Assembly: GCA_019638795.1 (NCBI GenBank)
Contig: JAHBTB010000008.1
Coordinates: 32,812-96,811, forward strand
DNA: 64,000 nt
From: Fimbriimonadaceae bacterium
Lineage (GTDB): Bacteria > Armatimonadota > Fimbriimonadia > Fimbriimonadales > Fimbriimonadaceae
Direction: 5' to 3'
Below the pieces are notes generated by a model. It did no database searches and had not been told where the DNA came from. It worked only from the letters and a program-made list of their open reading frames with translations. Below are positions 1 through 8,244 of the stretch, one piece after another. Position 1 is the stretch's first letter, and each line of letters begins with the position of its first letter. The translations under genes and the position numbers were made by a program.

Positions 1-115
1 AGAGGTCGAGGGCGAGCTCGACGCCGGCGACCTTCCGGTATACGATGTTCTTGGTGACGGTCGGGGCCCGGGCCGAGGTGAGAGCCAGCGCCGCGACAAG
101 ACTGACCAGTGCCAT
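1..115 (-). CDS. N-terminus of a secreted alpha/beta-hydrolase-type protein (partial)
   Basis: Only the first 38 codons lie in the window; the gene runs off the left edge on the minus strand. The protein starts MALVSLVAALALTSARA, a short signal-peptide-like hydrophobic stretch ending in AxA. It is followed by NIVYRKVAGVELALDL, which resembles the first beta strands of exported esterase/lipase alpha/beta hydrolases ('YxxVxGxxLxLDLY'). The catalytic part is outside the window, so the family call is tentative. It points the same way as hspR, with a 32-nt gap. Confidence 0.5.
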   Translation of the reverse strand, partial: MALVSLVAALALTSARAPTVTKNIVYRKVAGVELALDL

Positions 116-147
116 GCCCCGATGATACTTGGGACGGGCCGCCGACG

Positions 148-552
148 TCAGATGTCCGGCTTGCGGACGGCCCTCACCTTGGGAACAGGGAAGAGGGTGT
201 GGTCGGGACGGACAGGGGCGTTGCTGCTCGCCATATGGGCCTGCATCCTGACCTCCACGTCGCGGACAAACTCCTGGAACTGGTCCTCAAACTCGGTGCG
301 CATGGCGTCCATGTCGTCGAGAAGACGGAGGATGATCTCGACTCCGGCCAGGTTGACGCCAAGTTCTTGGGTCAGGCGCTGGATCCGGCGCACCCGGTCG
401 ATGTCGTCCATGCTGTAGAGCCGGTTCTTGGCCCCGACCCGGGCCGGGATGACAAGGCCGAGGCGCTCGTACTGGCGCAATGTCTGGGGGTGGACACCAC
501 ACAATTCGGCAGCGACGCCGATCATGTACACCGGACGGCGTTTCTCGCTCAT
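148..552 (-). CDS. hspR: HspR-like MerR-family heat-shock repressor
   Basis: A 134-residue MerR-type transcription factor. The N-terminal winged helix reads YMIGVAAELCGVHPQTLRQY, followed by the ERLGLVIPAR and NRLYSMDDIDRVRRIQ segments typical of HspR, then a coiled dimerisation helix (about 65-105) and a basic tail. HspR normally represses dnaK/dnaJ/clp genes and senses free chaperone. The start ATG overlaps the stop of the upstream dnaJ gene by 4 nt (ATGA), so the two are translationally coupled, as in actinobacterial dnaJ-hspR pairs. No dnaK or grpE is in the window. There is no Cys cluster that would suggest a metal-sensing MerR instead. Confidence 0.88.
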   Translation of the reverse strand: MSEKRRPVYMIGVAAELCGVHPQTLRQYERLGLVIPARVGAKNRLYSMDDIDRVRRIQRLTQELGVNLAGVEIILRLLDDMDAMRTEFEDQFQEFVRDVEVRMQAHMASSNAPVRPDHTLFPVPKVRAVRKPDI

Positions 553-1520
553 CGTCCCGCCACCTTGGTGCGGATCTGCTCCAACAGTTTTCGTTCCGCC
601 GGGTCGAGTCGCTTGGGCACGGTCACCTTGGCCCGGGCCATAAGGTCGCCGCGGCCCGCGCCGCCCATTTTGGCCAGTCCCCTGCCTTTCAGTCGGAACA
701 GTTGGCCTGCTTGGGTGCCTTCGGGAACCCGGATCGTGCCCGAACCGGTCAAGGTCGGCACCCTCACCTCACCGCCAAGCGCGGCGGTCACGTAGTCCAC
801 TTCAACATCGACTTCCAGGTCGTCGTCACGGCGGCGGAACCGAGGGTGGGCGAGGACGCGGACAGCCACATAAAGGTCGCCGCTCTTGCCGTTGCTACCC
901 GTCACACCCCGCCCGGACAGGCGCAGCTTTTTGCCGTCGGCGATCCCGGCGGGCACCTTGACCTCGACTCTCCGGTCGTTACGCACCGTGCCCGAACCCC
1001 GGCACGTGGGGCAGTCGCCCGGTTGGCCGTTCGTCAGCTTGACGGTGCCGGACCCCCGGCACTGGCCGCAGGCGTCCCTGGTCTCGTAATGCAGTTTGCG
1101 CGTCGTGCCCGTGTCCACCTCTTCCAGGGTCACGTCGAGATGAGTCTCGACGTCCGACGGGGCAACTTGGCGCGGTCGATGGCTGGAAAACGGCGTCTCG
1201 ACGCCCATGCCGCCGAAGAACTGCTCGAAGATCGACTCGAACCCGTCGCCGGCCCGGTATTGGGTGCCTCCCCCCGGGCCGCCGCCCCCGAAGCCGCCGT
1301 GCTCCCAGTTGGCGCCGAACATGTCGTACTTTTTGCGCTTTTCGGGGTCGCTCAAGACTTCGTACGCCTCGCCGACTTCCTTGAACTTGGCCTCGGCAGC
1401 CGGGTCGTTGGGATTCAAGTCGGGGTGGTACTTGCGGGCCAAGCGTCGGTAGGCCGACTTGATCTCCTTGTCGTCGGCCCCCTTCTTCAGTCCAAGTGTG
1501 GCGTAGTAGTCCTGCGGCAT
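549..1520 (-). CDS. dnaJ: DnaJ/CbpA-type co-chaperone with a reduced zinc region
   Basis: A 323-residue Hsp40 that stimulates DnaK ATPase. The J domain (about 4-68) has HPD at 32-34. A Gly-rich linker follows (about 75-88), then a substrate-binding C-terminal region with the KVPAGIADGKKLRLSGRG type beta domain. Between them lie only two CxxCxGxG motifs, CGQCRGSG at 151 and CPTCRGSG at 170; canonical DnaJ has four. It therefore sits between type I DnaJ and zinc-less CbpA. It is first gene of a two-gene operon with hspR. A TAGACT -10-like box lies 16 nt upstream, and a CTTGAG half-site resembling an HspR operator half (plus strand 1533-1538) is nearby. Confidence 0.92.
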   Translation of the reverse strand: MPQDYYATLGLKKGADDKEIKSAYRRLARKYHPDLNPNDPAAEAKFKEVGEAYEVLSDPEKRKKYDMFGANWEHGGFGGGGPGGGTQYRAGDGFESIFEQFFGGMGVETPFSSHRPRQVAPSDVETHLDVTLEEVDTGTTRKLHYETRDACGQCRGSGTVKLTNGQPGDCPTCRGSGTVRNDRRVEVKVPAGIADGKKLRLSGRGVTGSNGKSGDLYVAVRVLAHPRFRRRDDDLEVDVEVDYVTAALGGEVRVPTLTGSGTIRVPEGTQAGQLFRLKGRGLAKMGGAGRGDLMARAKVTVPKRLDPAERKLLEQIRTKVAGR

Positions 1521-1646
1521 CGCGTCGTGAGGCTCAAGTCTATGAGTCTCCTGCTATCAAGTGACGTCAATGATCCGAAGAAGGTTGCTTGACCCGACCG
1601 TGAGGCCCTATCGGGTGACGGCCCTTGAACCGAGAATCCCGATGAG

Positions 1647-2501
1647 ATGGACTTGGCGAGCCTGGAGATTCGGATGACTCGGGGTGAAAACCTGCCGATG
1701 TTGCCCCAGGCGGTCAGCGCGACCTTACGGCTTGTCGACGACCCGAACAGCTCGCAACGCGACCTTGAGAAGGCGCTGGAGACTGACGTCGCCATCACCG
1801 CCAAGATCATCCGCGCGGCAAACTCGGCGTACTACGGCGGAAACGACGTCAGCAGCGTGGGCCGAGCGATCAGCTTCCTTGGTATGACGGCAGTCCGCTC
1901 CATCGTCGTCGGCATCGCCATGCAGCAGATGATGTCGGGCAAATCACAAGTCCGCAACTTCGACAAGCTGGCCTTTTGGCGGCATTCCCTTGCGACGGCG
2001 GTCGGCGGGCGGATTCTCGGAAAGCTGAGGATGCCGGCCAAGTCAGAGGAGTTGTACTGCGCGGGGATGATCCACGACATCGGCCTGATCGTCTTTGAAC
2101 GGTATCTGCCGTCCGATTTGGACGAGTGTCTCGCGCGGTCGAAGACGACGGGAGTGCCCTTGCACCTGACCGAGATGGAGGTCCTTGGATACAACCACGC
2201 CGAGGTCGGTGGCCTGCTCGCCAAGAAGTGGCAGATGACCGAGGCGATCCAGAACGCGGTCCGCTGGCACCACGAGCCGTCGTCGGACACGAAGAACTAC
2301 AAGACGTCCATCCTCGTCGCCGCGGCCAACGCCTTGGCCCACGAGTGCGGGTTCGCCAACAGCCAACGCGAGAACTGCCAGGAGCTTGACTACGAGATGG
2401 CCAGCGGCATCGACATGCCGATGGAACAGGTGGACGTGATACGCCAAGTGATGATGACTGAGGTCGGCAAGGCTCAGGAAAGCTTCCAGATCGCCGCCTG
2501 A
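1647..2501 (+). CDS. HDOD-domain signalling protein
   Basis: A 284-residue protein made almost wholly of one HDOD domain (about 15-215). Visible are the LPMLPQAV entry, the IIRAANSAYYGG loop, and a CAGMIHDIGLIVFERY segment in the degenerate HD position. HDOD domains are non-catalytic HD-superfamily modules found in regulators of motility, type IV pili and stress. No receiver or GGDEF domain is fused here. It stands alone, divergent from dnaJ and convergent with the EF-G-like gene. The start ATG has no strong Shine-Dalgarno; no better start exists nearby. Confidence 0.88.
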   Translation: MDLASLEIRMTRGENLPMLPQAVSATLRLVDDPNSSQRDLEKALETDVAITAKIIRAANSAYYGGNDVSSVGRAISFLGMTAVRSIVVGIAMQQMMSGKSQVRNFDKLAFWRHSLATAVGGRILGKLRMPAKSEELYCAGMIHDIGLIVFERYLPSDLDECLARSKTTGVPLHLTEMEVLGYNHAEVGGLLAKKWQMTEAIQNAVRWHHEPSSDTKNYKTSILVAAANALAHECGFANSQRENCQELDYEMASGIDMPMEQVDVIRQVMMTEVGKAQESFQIAA

Positions 2502-2503
2502 TG

Positions 2504-2534
2504 GTGGGCCCTGGGCGGTGAAGCCCAGGGCCAC
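2504..2534. terminator. Bidirectional hairpin terminator
   Basis: A GC-rich inverted repeat (GGCCCTGGGC at 2507-2516 pairs with GCCCAGGGCC at 2523-2532, extended by TG/CA pairs) fills the gap between the convergent HDOD and EF-G-like genes. There is no long T tract. Confidence 0.6.
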
Positions 2535-2539
2535 AGGCT

Positions 2540-4606
2540 TCAGTCTTCTTCTGCCGCCCGGCTGGCCTGGTACGCCTTGACCAAAGCGTCGGCCTCGTGG
2601 GCGGGAAGTTCCTCGTAGTGGGAGAACGTCGCCCCAAACCTGCCCCGTCCCTTGGTGATCGACCTGAGGTCGAGGGCATAGCGCAACATCGTCGCCTGCG
2701 GGACGGTCGCGTTGACCCTTGTCTTGCCGCTGGTCGTCTGTTCCAGCCCCGACATCTGTCCCCGACGCGTGTTCAAGTCGCCGACCACGTCGCCGACCGC
2801 TTCCTCGGGGACCTCGACCCAGAGCTTGACGATCGGCTCAAGGATGACGGGGTTCGCCTGCGCGGCCGCAGCCTTGAACCCGATGGCCGCCGCGGTCTTG
2901 AACGCCTGTTCCGAGGAGTCGACGTCATGATAGGAGCCGTCGTAGACGGTGGCCTTGACATCGACGACCGGATATCCGGCGAGAAAGCCCTTCGCCATCG
3001 TCTCCACGACGCCCTTTTCGACGGCGGGGATGAAGTTCTTCGGGATCGCCCCGCCGACGACCTTGTTCTCGAAGGTGAACCCTTCGCCCCGCGCAAGGGG
3101 TCCGACCTCGAGCCAGCAGTCACCGAACTGGCCCTTGCCGCCGGTCTGACGCTTGAAGCGCCCCTGGGCCTTGGCCGACTTGCGGACGGTCTCGCGGTAG
3201 GGCACCCGGGCGTCTTCGGTGGTCACGTTCACTCCGAAGCGGGCCTTGAGCTTCTCGATCGCGGTCTCGATGTGGATGTCACCCATGCCCTCTAGCACCT
3301 CTTGGTGGACCTCGGCGTCGCGGGTGTAGTGGAGGGTCGGGTCTTCCTCAAGGAGCTTTTCGAGTGCAGCGCCCAGTTTGTCCTCGTCCGATTTCGCGAC
3401 CGGCTTGATCGCCACGCGGTAGATCGGCGCAGGGAACTCCACTGGATCGAGTTGAAGCTTGTCCTTGGCGGTGGAAAGGGTGTCCCCGGTGTGGGTGTCG
3501 GCCAGTTTGGCGACGGCGCAGATGTCACCGGCACCCACCACGGTGGCCGGTTCCTGTTGTTTGCCGTGCGGCCAAAACAGGTTGTGGAGCCTCTCGTCGC
3601 GTCCCCGGGTCGTGTTGAGGACGTGGTCGTCGGCCTTGAGCGTGCCGCTGAAGACCCGGACATAGTTAATCTTGCCGACGTAGGGGTCGGCAGTGGACTT
3701 GAAGACGAAGCCGGCAAGAGGCCCGTTCGGATCCTCAGGCATCTTCTTGCCGCCCACGGTGAACGGGTGGTACACCGGCGAAGGCATCTCGCCGACGATC
3801 CGGTCGAGGAGGGTGGCGACACCGATCCCGCTGGCGGCGGAACCCAGGAGGACCGGGACGACCTTGCCGTTCTTGGTGCCTTCCAACAGCCCATGCTCGA
3901 TCTCGGCCTCGGTCAGTTCTTGGCCGTCGAGGTACTTCATCGCGAGCTCGTCGTCGCCCTCGGCGGCGGCGTCCATCATCTTCTCGCGCCGCTCTGCCGC
4001 CTCTTCGGCATACCCGGCGGGGACTTCCTCGATCTCGACGCCGCGGTCCTTACCCTTGTAGACCTTCATGTTGACGAGGTCCAGCACACCGCTGAAGGCG
4101 GCCTGGTGCCCGATCGGAATCTGGACAAGGACGATGCGTCGGCCGTACCGCTTGTCCAGGCTTTCGATCAGCCCCTCGTAGTCAGCGTTGTCGCGCTCCA
4201 GTTTGTTGACGAACACGCACCGGGCAAGTCCTTCCTGCTCGGCCACGTCCCAGGCGAGGTCGAACCCCACGTCGAGGTCGTGCTTGGCCTCGCAGACGAT
4301 GACCATGGCGTCGACGACTCGGGCGATCGCGTGGAGGTCGCCGATGAAGTCCGGGTAACCGGGGACGTCGATCAGGTTGATCTTGTGGCCGTGCCACTCG
4401 ACCGCCATCACGCTGGCGCTCACGCTGATCTTGCGGCGGACTTCCAGCGGGTCGAAGTCGCTTTGGGTGTTCCCGGCTTCCACCGTGCCGACGCGCTCGA
4501 CGGCGCCGGCGGTGTAAAGGAGGTGCTCGACAAGCATGGTCTTGCCTGAGCCACCGTGACCGACGATAGCGACGTTGCGGATCTGGTCAGGGGTGTACTG
4601 TTTCAC
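2540..4606 (-). CDS. Elongation factor G-like GTPase (FusA2 type)
   Basis: A 688-residue translational GTPase paralogue of EF-G. G1 is GHGGSGKT and G3 is DVPGYPDF. The G4 region reads NKLERD, so the usual Asp of NKxD is replaced by Glu. EF-G domains II-V follow, including FKRQTGGKGQFGD and the C-terminal elements. This EF-G-like family is distinct from canonical EF-G, which is also present at 28889-31015; its role is unclear (ribosome release/recycling or stress translation are usual guesses). The GTG at 4606 is chosen because AAGAAGG sits about 8 nt before it and the family starts with (M)KxYTxDxIRNVA. An upstream ATG at 4672 would add 22 non-conserved residues. Confidence 0.9.
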   Translation of the reverse strand: MKQYTPDQIRNVAIVGHGGSGKTMLVEHLLYTAGAVERVGTVEAGNTQSDFDPLEVRRKISVSASVMAVEWHGHKINLIDVPGYPDFIGDLHAIARVVDAMVIVCEAKHDLDVGFDLAWDVAEQEGLARCVFVNKLERDNADYEGLIESLDKRYGRRIVLVQIPIGHQAAFSGVLDLVNMKVYKGKDRGVEIEEVPAGYAEEAAERREKMMDAAAEGDDELAMKYLDGQELTEAEIEHGLLEGTKNGKVVPVLLGSAASGIGVATLLDRIVGEMPSPVYHPFTVGGKKMPEDPNGPLAGFVFKSTADPYVGKINYVRVFSGTLKADDHVLNTTRGRDERLHNLFWPHGKQQEPATVVGAGDICAVAKLADTHTGDTLSTAKDKLQLDPVEFPAPIYRVAIKPVAKSDEDKLGAALEKLLEEDPTLHYTRDAEVHQEVLEGMGDIHIETAIEKLKARFGVNVTTEDARVPYRETVRKSAKAQGRFKRQTGGKGQFGDCWLEVGPLARGEGFTFENKVVGGAIPKNFIPAVEKGVVETMAKGFLAGYPVVDVKATVYDGSYHDVDSSEQAFKTAAAIGFKAAAAQANPVILEPIVKLWVEVPEEAVGDVVGDLNTRRGQMSGLEQTTSGKTRVNATVPQATMLRYALDLRSITKGRGRFGATFSHYEELPAHEADALVKAYQASRAAEED

Positions 4607-4714
4607 GAGAGCCTTCTTGGGTTCTTCCCGGGCCGGTGCGGCCCGTAGACTTTCAGCATATCCGAACCGCAAACCATTCGGCGTGGTGCCCGTCGATATA
4701 CAATGAGGCAGAAC

Positions 4715-5581
4715 ATGTCAAGAGCCGCGAAAAAGAGTTGGTGGGACGACCAGACCCTGTGGGGTTGCTTTGCCGCTGTGGCAGGGCTCGCCGTCGTCTA
4801 CGGCATCGAGCGAGGGATCGACCGGTTCATCGGGCGAGACTCGGGACTCGACTATCTGTACCTCCTGCCCGTGTGGGTCGCGGTCAGCATCGGGGGGCGC
4901 AAGGCGGGTTGGTTTGCCGCCGCGGTGTGCGCCGTCACAGTGGCCGGTCTGCACGACCGGGGCCCCTTCGCCGAGCCCCGCCACCTTGCCGCCGTCGCGG
5001 TGAACCTGATCGCCCTGACTCTGGTGGCGTCGTTGTTCGACACCTTCGGCCGCACTTTGGCGCGGGCGCGGACGGCGGCGGTGACTGACCCCTTGACGGG
5101 CATCGCCAACCGCCGGAGCGGCTTTGCCGTCGGCCGGGCGATGGTCCGGTCGGCGAACGTCTCGGGAGGGCGGGTCGCCGTCGTGACGATGGACTGTGAC
5201 AATTTCAAGCGGATCAACGACGAACGCGGCCACAGTGCCGGTGACGAAGCCCTGAAGGCGGTCGCCAAGGCGCTGGCCCAGTCCGTGCGGGCCTCCGACA
5301 AGGTCTTCCGCCTCGGCGGCGACGAGTTCGTGATGGTTTTGGCCGACGCGGGCCAACTTGAGGCAGAGGTGTGCCTGGGCCGGGTGCGGTCCAAGTTGGA
5401 GAAGTCTTCCGCGACCCTGGGCTATGAGGTCATGGTCTCCTCGGGGTCGGCGGTCGCCTCCCGCGACGGCGCGACGTTTGACGAACTCCTCGACAAGGCC
5501 GACGCGAGGCTCTACCGTCAGCGGCGGCTGACCCGCGATTTCCCCCTGGGGACCGAGGGCGAGGCGGCGGCTTCGTCATAA
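4715..5581 (+). CDS. Membrane-anchored diguanylate cyclase (GGDEF)
   Basis: A 288-residue protein with about three N-terminal membrane segments (residues 10-110) and a C-terminal GGDEF domain (about 120-275). The active-site loop GGDEF is intact. An RASD motif five residues before it is a canonical inhibitory I-site (RxxD), so product feedback is expected. It makes cyclic di-GMP from two GTP at the inner membrane. The start at 4715 has GAGG 7-10 nt upstream; an in-frame ATG at 4703 overlaps a TACAAT -10-like box and is less likely. A YcgR-like PilZ receptor is encoded at 42813-43469. Confidence 0.92.
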   Translation: MSRAAKKSWWDDQTLWGCFAAVAGLAVVYGIERGIDRFIGRDSGLDYLYLLPVWVAVSIGGRKAGWFAAAVCAVTVAGLHDRGPFAEPRHLAAVAVNLIALTLVASLFDTFGRTLARARTAAVTDPLTGIANRRSGFAVGRAMVRSANVSGGRVAVVTMDCDNFKRINDERGHSAGDEALKAVAKALAQSVRASDKVFRLGGDEFVMVLADAGQLEAEVCLGRVRSKLEKSSATLGYEVMVSSGSAVASRDGATFDELLDKADARLYRQRRLTRDFPLGTEGEAAASS

Positions 5582-5703
5582 AGCCGATAGCGATTTCCCA
5601 TAAAATGGTTGGGCAGAGTCTGACCTGTGAGCATAATAGGTCGGGAGCGGTGGGGACCGGCCCGCGCGGGCGTCCGTGAGCGGACTGCCCGTGAAGTACA
5701 TAC

Positions 5704-6114
5704 ATGTCTAAGCGACTCTACGTTGGCAATCTGCCTTATTCAACAAACGAAGCCGAATTGATGGACGCCTTCAAGGCGTTCCAGCCGATCTCGGCGATGA
5801 TCATCGAGGGTAGGGGCTTCGGCTTTGTCGAAGTGCCGGACGAACAAATGGACGCCGCGATCGAGGCGATGCACGAAAGCCCGGTCGGAGGACGCCGGAT
5901 CGTTGTGAACGAGGCAAAGCCACGGACAGAACGTCCGCCACGCGAGGGAGGAGGCGGCTTTAGCCGTGGACCCCGAGAGGGCGGTGGCGGCGGCTACGGC
6001 GGTGACCGGGGCGGCGGTGGTGGGTTCCGCGACCGCGGCGGCGACCGTGGCGGTGACCGCGGAGGCTGGCGCGACGACCGTCGCGGCGGCGGAAAGGGCG
6101 GCGGACGCTGGTGA
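5704..6114 (+). CDS. Glycine-rich RRM RNA-binding protein
   Basis: A 136-residue protein with one RNA recognition motif (about 1-75): RNP2 is LYVGNLPY and RNP1 is GRGFGFVEV. A Gly/Arg/Asp-rich tail of RGG-like repeats (about 80-136) follows. Such small bacterial RRM proteins are often cold-induced RNA chaperones. It is monocistronic. The 122-nt leader contains TAAAAT and CATAAT -10-like hexamers, so the transcript probably has a structured 5' UTR. The tail is low complexity and may phase-separate or bind RNA; that is inference. Confidence 0.93.
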   Translation: MSKRLYVGNLPYSTNEAELMDAFKAFQPISAMIIEGRGFGFVEVPDEQMDAAIEAMHESPVGGRRIVVNEAKPRTERPPREGGGGFSRGPREGGGGGYGGDRGGGGGFRDRGGDRGGDRGGWRDDRRGGGKGGGRW

Positions 6115-6118
6115 CCGC

Positions 6119-6580
6119 CTAAGGTCGGGCCAAGCCGGCCATGTGACCGAAGAGCGCCTCGTAGAAGGGGCCCCATCGGTAGTAGACGGCAGGTAGCCCG
6201 CCGATCTCGACGGCCCTCCGGCCTTGGGAGTCAGTCCCGGTCGGGGGGCCCTCTTCGTTTGCCTTGGTGGTGACGAACGCCTCAGCCCAACTGTCGATGC
6301 CACCTGCCCTTGTCCGAAACGACCCCACCGGCCTCAGGGCCAGCGGACGGTAGCCGGTCTCTTCGACGGTCTCACGTTCGGCGGCGTCCAAGGGGGTCTC
6401 GCCGGCTTCGACCCGGCCGCTGGGCACGCACCAGCCCCGTCCCCGGATGTCGGCAAGGAGGAACCCCTCGGCGAGGAGCACGAAGACGACGACAAACTGT
6501 ACCGGGGCGTCCGGAGGAGGAGGTCCGGGAAAGTATTCGAGGGAAACCCCGTCGCGCACGTCAGCGGGAAATGGGCTCAC
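6119..6580 (-). CDS. Nudix hydrolase
   Basis: A 153-residue Nudix-fold pyrophosphohydrolase. The Nudix box is complete across residues 56-78: GRVEAGE, seven residues, RETVEETGY, giving the metal-binding Glu set. Substrate (oxidised nucleotide, NDP-sugar or other) cannot be read from sequence. Its start overlaps the stop of lepB by 4 nt, so the two are co-translated, and it lies convergent to the RRM gene only 4 nt away. Confidence 0.9.
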   Translation of the reverse strand: MSPFPADVRDGVSLEYFPGPPPPDAPVQFVVVFVLLAEGFLLADIRGRGWCVPSGRVEAGETPLDAAERETVEETGYRPLALRPVGSFRTRAGGIDSWAEAFVTTKANEEGPPTGTDSQGRRAVEIGGLPAVYYRWGPFYEALFGHMAGLARP

Positions 6581-7059
6581 TGCACGGCGGCGGCGGGGAA
6601 GCCGAACCTGACGACGACGACCTTGCCCAACACGTCCTTGGTGTCGACGGGGCCAAAGAGACGGCTGTCGTCGCTGACGGGGCGGTTGTCGCCGAGGATG
6701 TAGAGGTGGCCGGCGGGCACGACATAAGCCCCCTTGCTGAAATCATACGACTCGGGGACGTTGAAGAAATCGACGGTCTGGCCGGGCAAGGCATAGACCC
6801 GCTTGATGATCGTGTCGCCCCCCTCGATGTTCTTGACCACCACGATGTCGTTCTTCTTGATGTCGCCGACAAGCCAGTAGGCCTTGCTGATCAGGAGGCG
6901 CTGGCCGTTGTGGAAGGTCGGCTCCATGGAGTCGCCCTTGACCTCGATCGTGTTGAAGTTCCAGTAGAAAAAGACGACGAAACCGAGCACGAACAGGAGG
7001 AAGACACCGAACCCGGTGAAGACCACTTTGCGTGTCCTGCTTTTGCCGCCTCCGCCCAT
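6577..7059 (-). CDS. lepB: Signal peptidase I
   Basis: A 160-residue type I signal peptidase (S26). It has one N-terminal membrane anchor (about 12-32), the catalytic Ser in KGDSMEPTF, the catalytic Lys in IIKRVYALPGQ, and box D/E as ILGDNRPVSDDSR. It is a short, single-anchor Gram-positive-like form. The ATG at 7059 is chosen; extending to 7242 adds 61 low-complexity residues that run into the divergent gene. Translation is coupled to the downstream Nudix gene. Confidence 0.93.
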   Translation of the reverse strand: MGGGGKSRTRKVVFTGFGVFLLFVLGFVVFFYWNFNTIEVKGDSMEPTFHNGQRLLISKAYWLVGDIKKNDIVVVKNIEGGDTIIKRVYALPGQTVDFFNVPESYDFSKGAYVVPAGHLYILGDNRPVSDDSRLFGPVDTKDVLGKVVVVRFGFPAAAVQ

Positions 7060-7089
7060 CGTCGTCCAACCACCCAGCCGGCCAGGATG

Positions 7090-7097
7090 GTTATACT
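7090..7097. promoter_or_regulatory. Divergent promoter core, lepB / DUF4446 operon
   Basis: TATACT (7092-7097) fits a -10 for the rightward operon with a leader near 30 nt; on the other strand TATAAC (7095-7090) fits a -10 for lepB with a similar leader. The overlapping boxes would make the two directions compete. No clear -35 on either side. Confidence 0.4.
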
Positions 7098-7132
7098 TGG
7101 GATTGTCGGTCGAGTGGGCCGCATTTTTACCT

Positions 7133-7654
7133 ATGCCTCGTCTCTTCGATGTGCTCGGGCCCGTCGGCGTCGGCCTCCTTTCTGTCCTGTTCCTGCTGGT
7201 CCTCGTGCTTGCCGTCTGGGTCGCCGTGCTGTCGCGCCGCATGCGTCAACTCCGGCAGGGTTGGTCGGGGCTGTTGGAGGGGGCGGACGGCGCGAACGTC
7301 GAGAAGCTCCTCCGTGACCATCATCACCGCGCCGACACCACCGACAAACGGTTGGCGACCCTCGAGGGGCGGATGGACACGTCGGAGGCCAAGATGAAGA
7401 CGGCCAAGCGGTACGTCGGGCTCGTGCGCTTTGACGCGTTCAACGACGTCGGAGGGCAACAAAGCTTCTCTCTGGCCGTCTATGACGAAGACGGCAACGG
7501 CGCGGTGCTCACGAGTCAGATCGGCAGGGAACAGGGCAGGGTCTTTGGCAAGCAGCTCTTCGGAGGAAAGTCCGAGGTTAGCCTGTCGGCCGAGGAACAG
7601 CAGGCCATCGAGGCGGCCGCGTCGGCAAAGAGCCGGCCCCGGATCGGGACATGA
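7133..7654 (+). CDS. DUF4446-family membrane protein
   Basis: A 173-residue protein with one N-terminal membrane helix (about 5-32), a coiled region with repeated ALTERnating charged residues (about 40-85), and a C-terminal domain containing KRYVGLVRFDAFND and SLAVYDEDGNG, the hallmarks of DUF4446. Function unknown; in Firmicutes the family sits beside chromosome partition genes. Here it is first gene of an operon with an ECF sigma factor and its presumed anti-sigma factor, with a 4-nt ATGA overlap. The start at 7133 excludes a Pro/Leu-rich extension that overlaps lepB. Confidence 0.8.
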   Translation: MPRLFDVLGPVGVGLLSVLFLLVLVLAVWVAVLSRRMRQLRQGWSGLLEGADGANVEKLLRDHHHRADTTDKRLATLEGRMDTSEAKMKTAKRYVGLVRFDAFNDVGGQQSFSLAVYDEDGNGAVLTSQIGREQGRVFGKQLFGGKSEVSLSAEEQQAIEAAASAKSRPRIGT

Positions 7655-8244
7655 CGCAAGCCGCCGAGGACCAGGTCCTCGTCACCCAGGCGCAAAAGGG
7701 TGACCGTACCGCCTTCGACGCGCTGGTGCGGCGGTACGAGGCCCGCGCCTACCAGTTCGCGTTCCGCTTGACCCACGACCAAGACCAGGCCAGCGACATC
7801 GTCGCCGACGCCTTTGTCCGGGTCTACTCCGCCATTAACAACTTCCGCGGCCAGAGCGCCTTCGGCACCTGGCTCTACCGCATCGTCACCAACTGCTATC
7901 TCGACGCCCGGAAGAAGGAGAAGAACAAGCAGACGGTGAGTTTGGATATGTCGATCGGGGACGAGGGGGCCGAGACCGAGCGTCAGATCGTCGACGAGTC
8001 CGACGGCCCGTCCGAGATCGTCGAGCGGAACGCCAAAGAGGAGGCCGTCCAGACCGCCCTGGCCGTCCTTCCCGAACACCAGCAGGCCATGCTCGTGATG
8101 TATCACGTGCAAATGCTGTCGTACGAGGAGATCGCCGAAGCCCTTGACTTGCCGATCGGGACAGTCAAGAGCCGCCTGAACCGGGCGAGGCTGGCATTGC
8201 GCGAGGCCCTCAAGGACCAGACGGAACTTTTTTCCACCGCATGA
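7651..8244 (+). CDS. ECF-type RNA polymerase sigma factor
   Basis: A 197-residue extracytoplasmic-function sigma factor. Region 2 (about 22-90) includes DQASDIVADAFVRVYSAI and FGTWLYRIVTN; region 4 (about 130-185) includes LPEHQQAMLVMYHVQMLSYE and GTVKSRLNRAR. It starts inside the stop of the DUF4446 gene and ends overlapping the next gene by 4 nt, so sigma and anti-sigma are made in step. Target promoters are not identifiable by eye. Confidence 0.93.
   Translation: MTQAAEDQVLVTQAQKGDRTAFDALVRRYEARAYQFAFRLTHDQDQASDIVADAFVRVYSAINNFRGQSAFGTWLYRIVTNCYLDARKKEKNKQTVSLDMSIGDEGAETERQIVDESDGPSEIVERNAKEEAVQTALAVLPEHQQAMLVMYHVQMLSYEEIAEALDLPIGTVKSRLNRARLALREALKDQTELFSTA

Noticed and set aside
1530..1565. 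HspR (HAIR) operator upstream of dnaJ
   Set aside because: Only single CTTGAG-like half-sites are visible; no CTTGAGT-N7-ACTCAAG inverted repeat.
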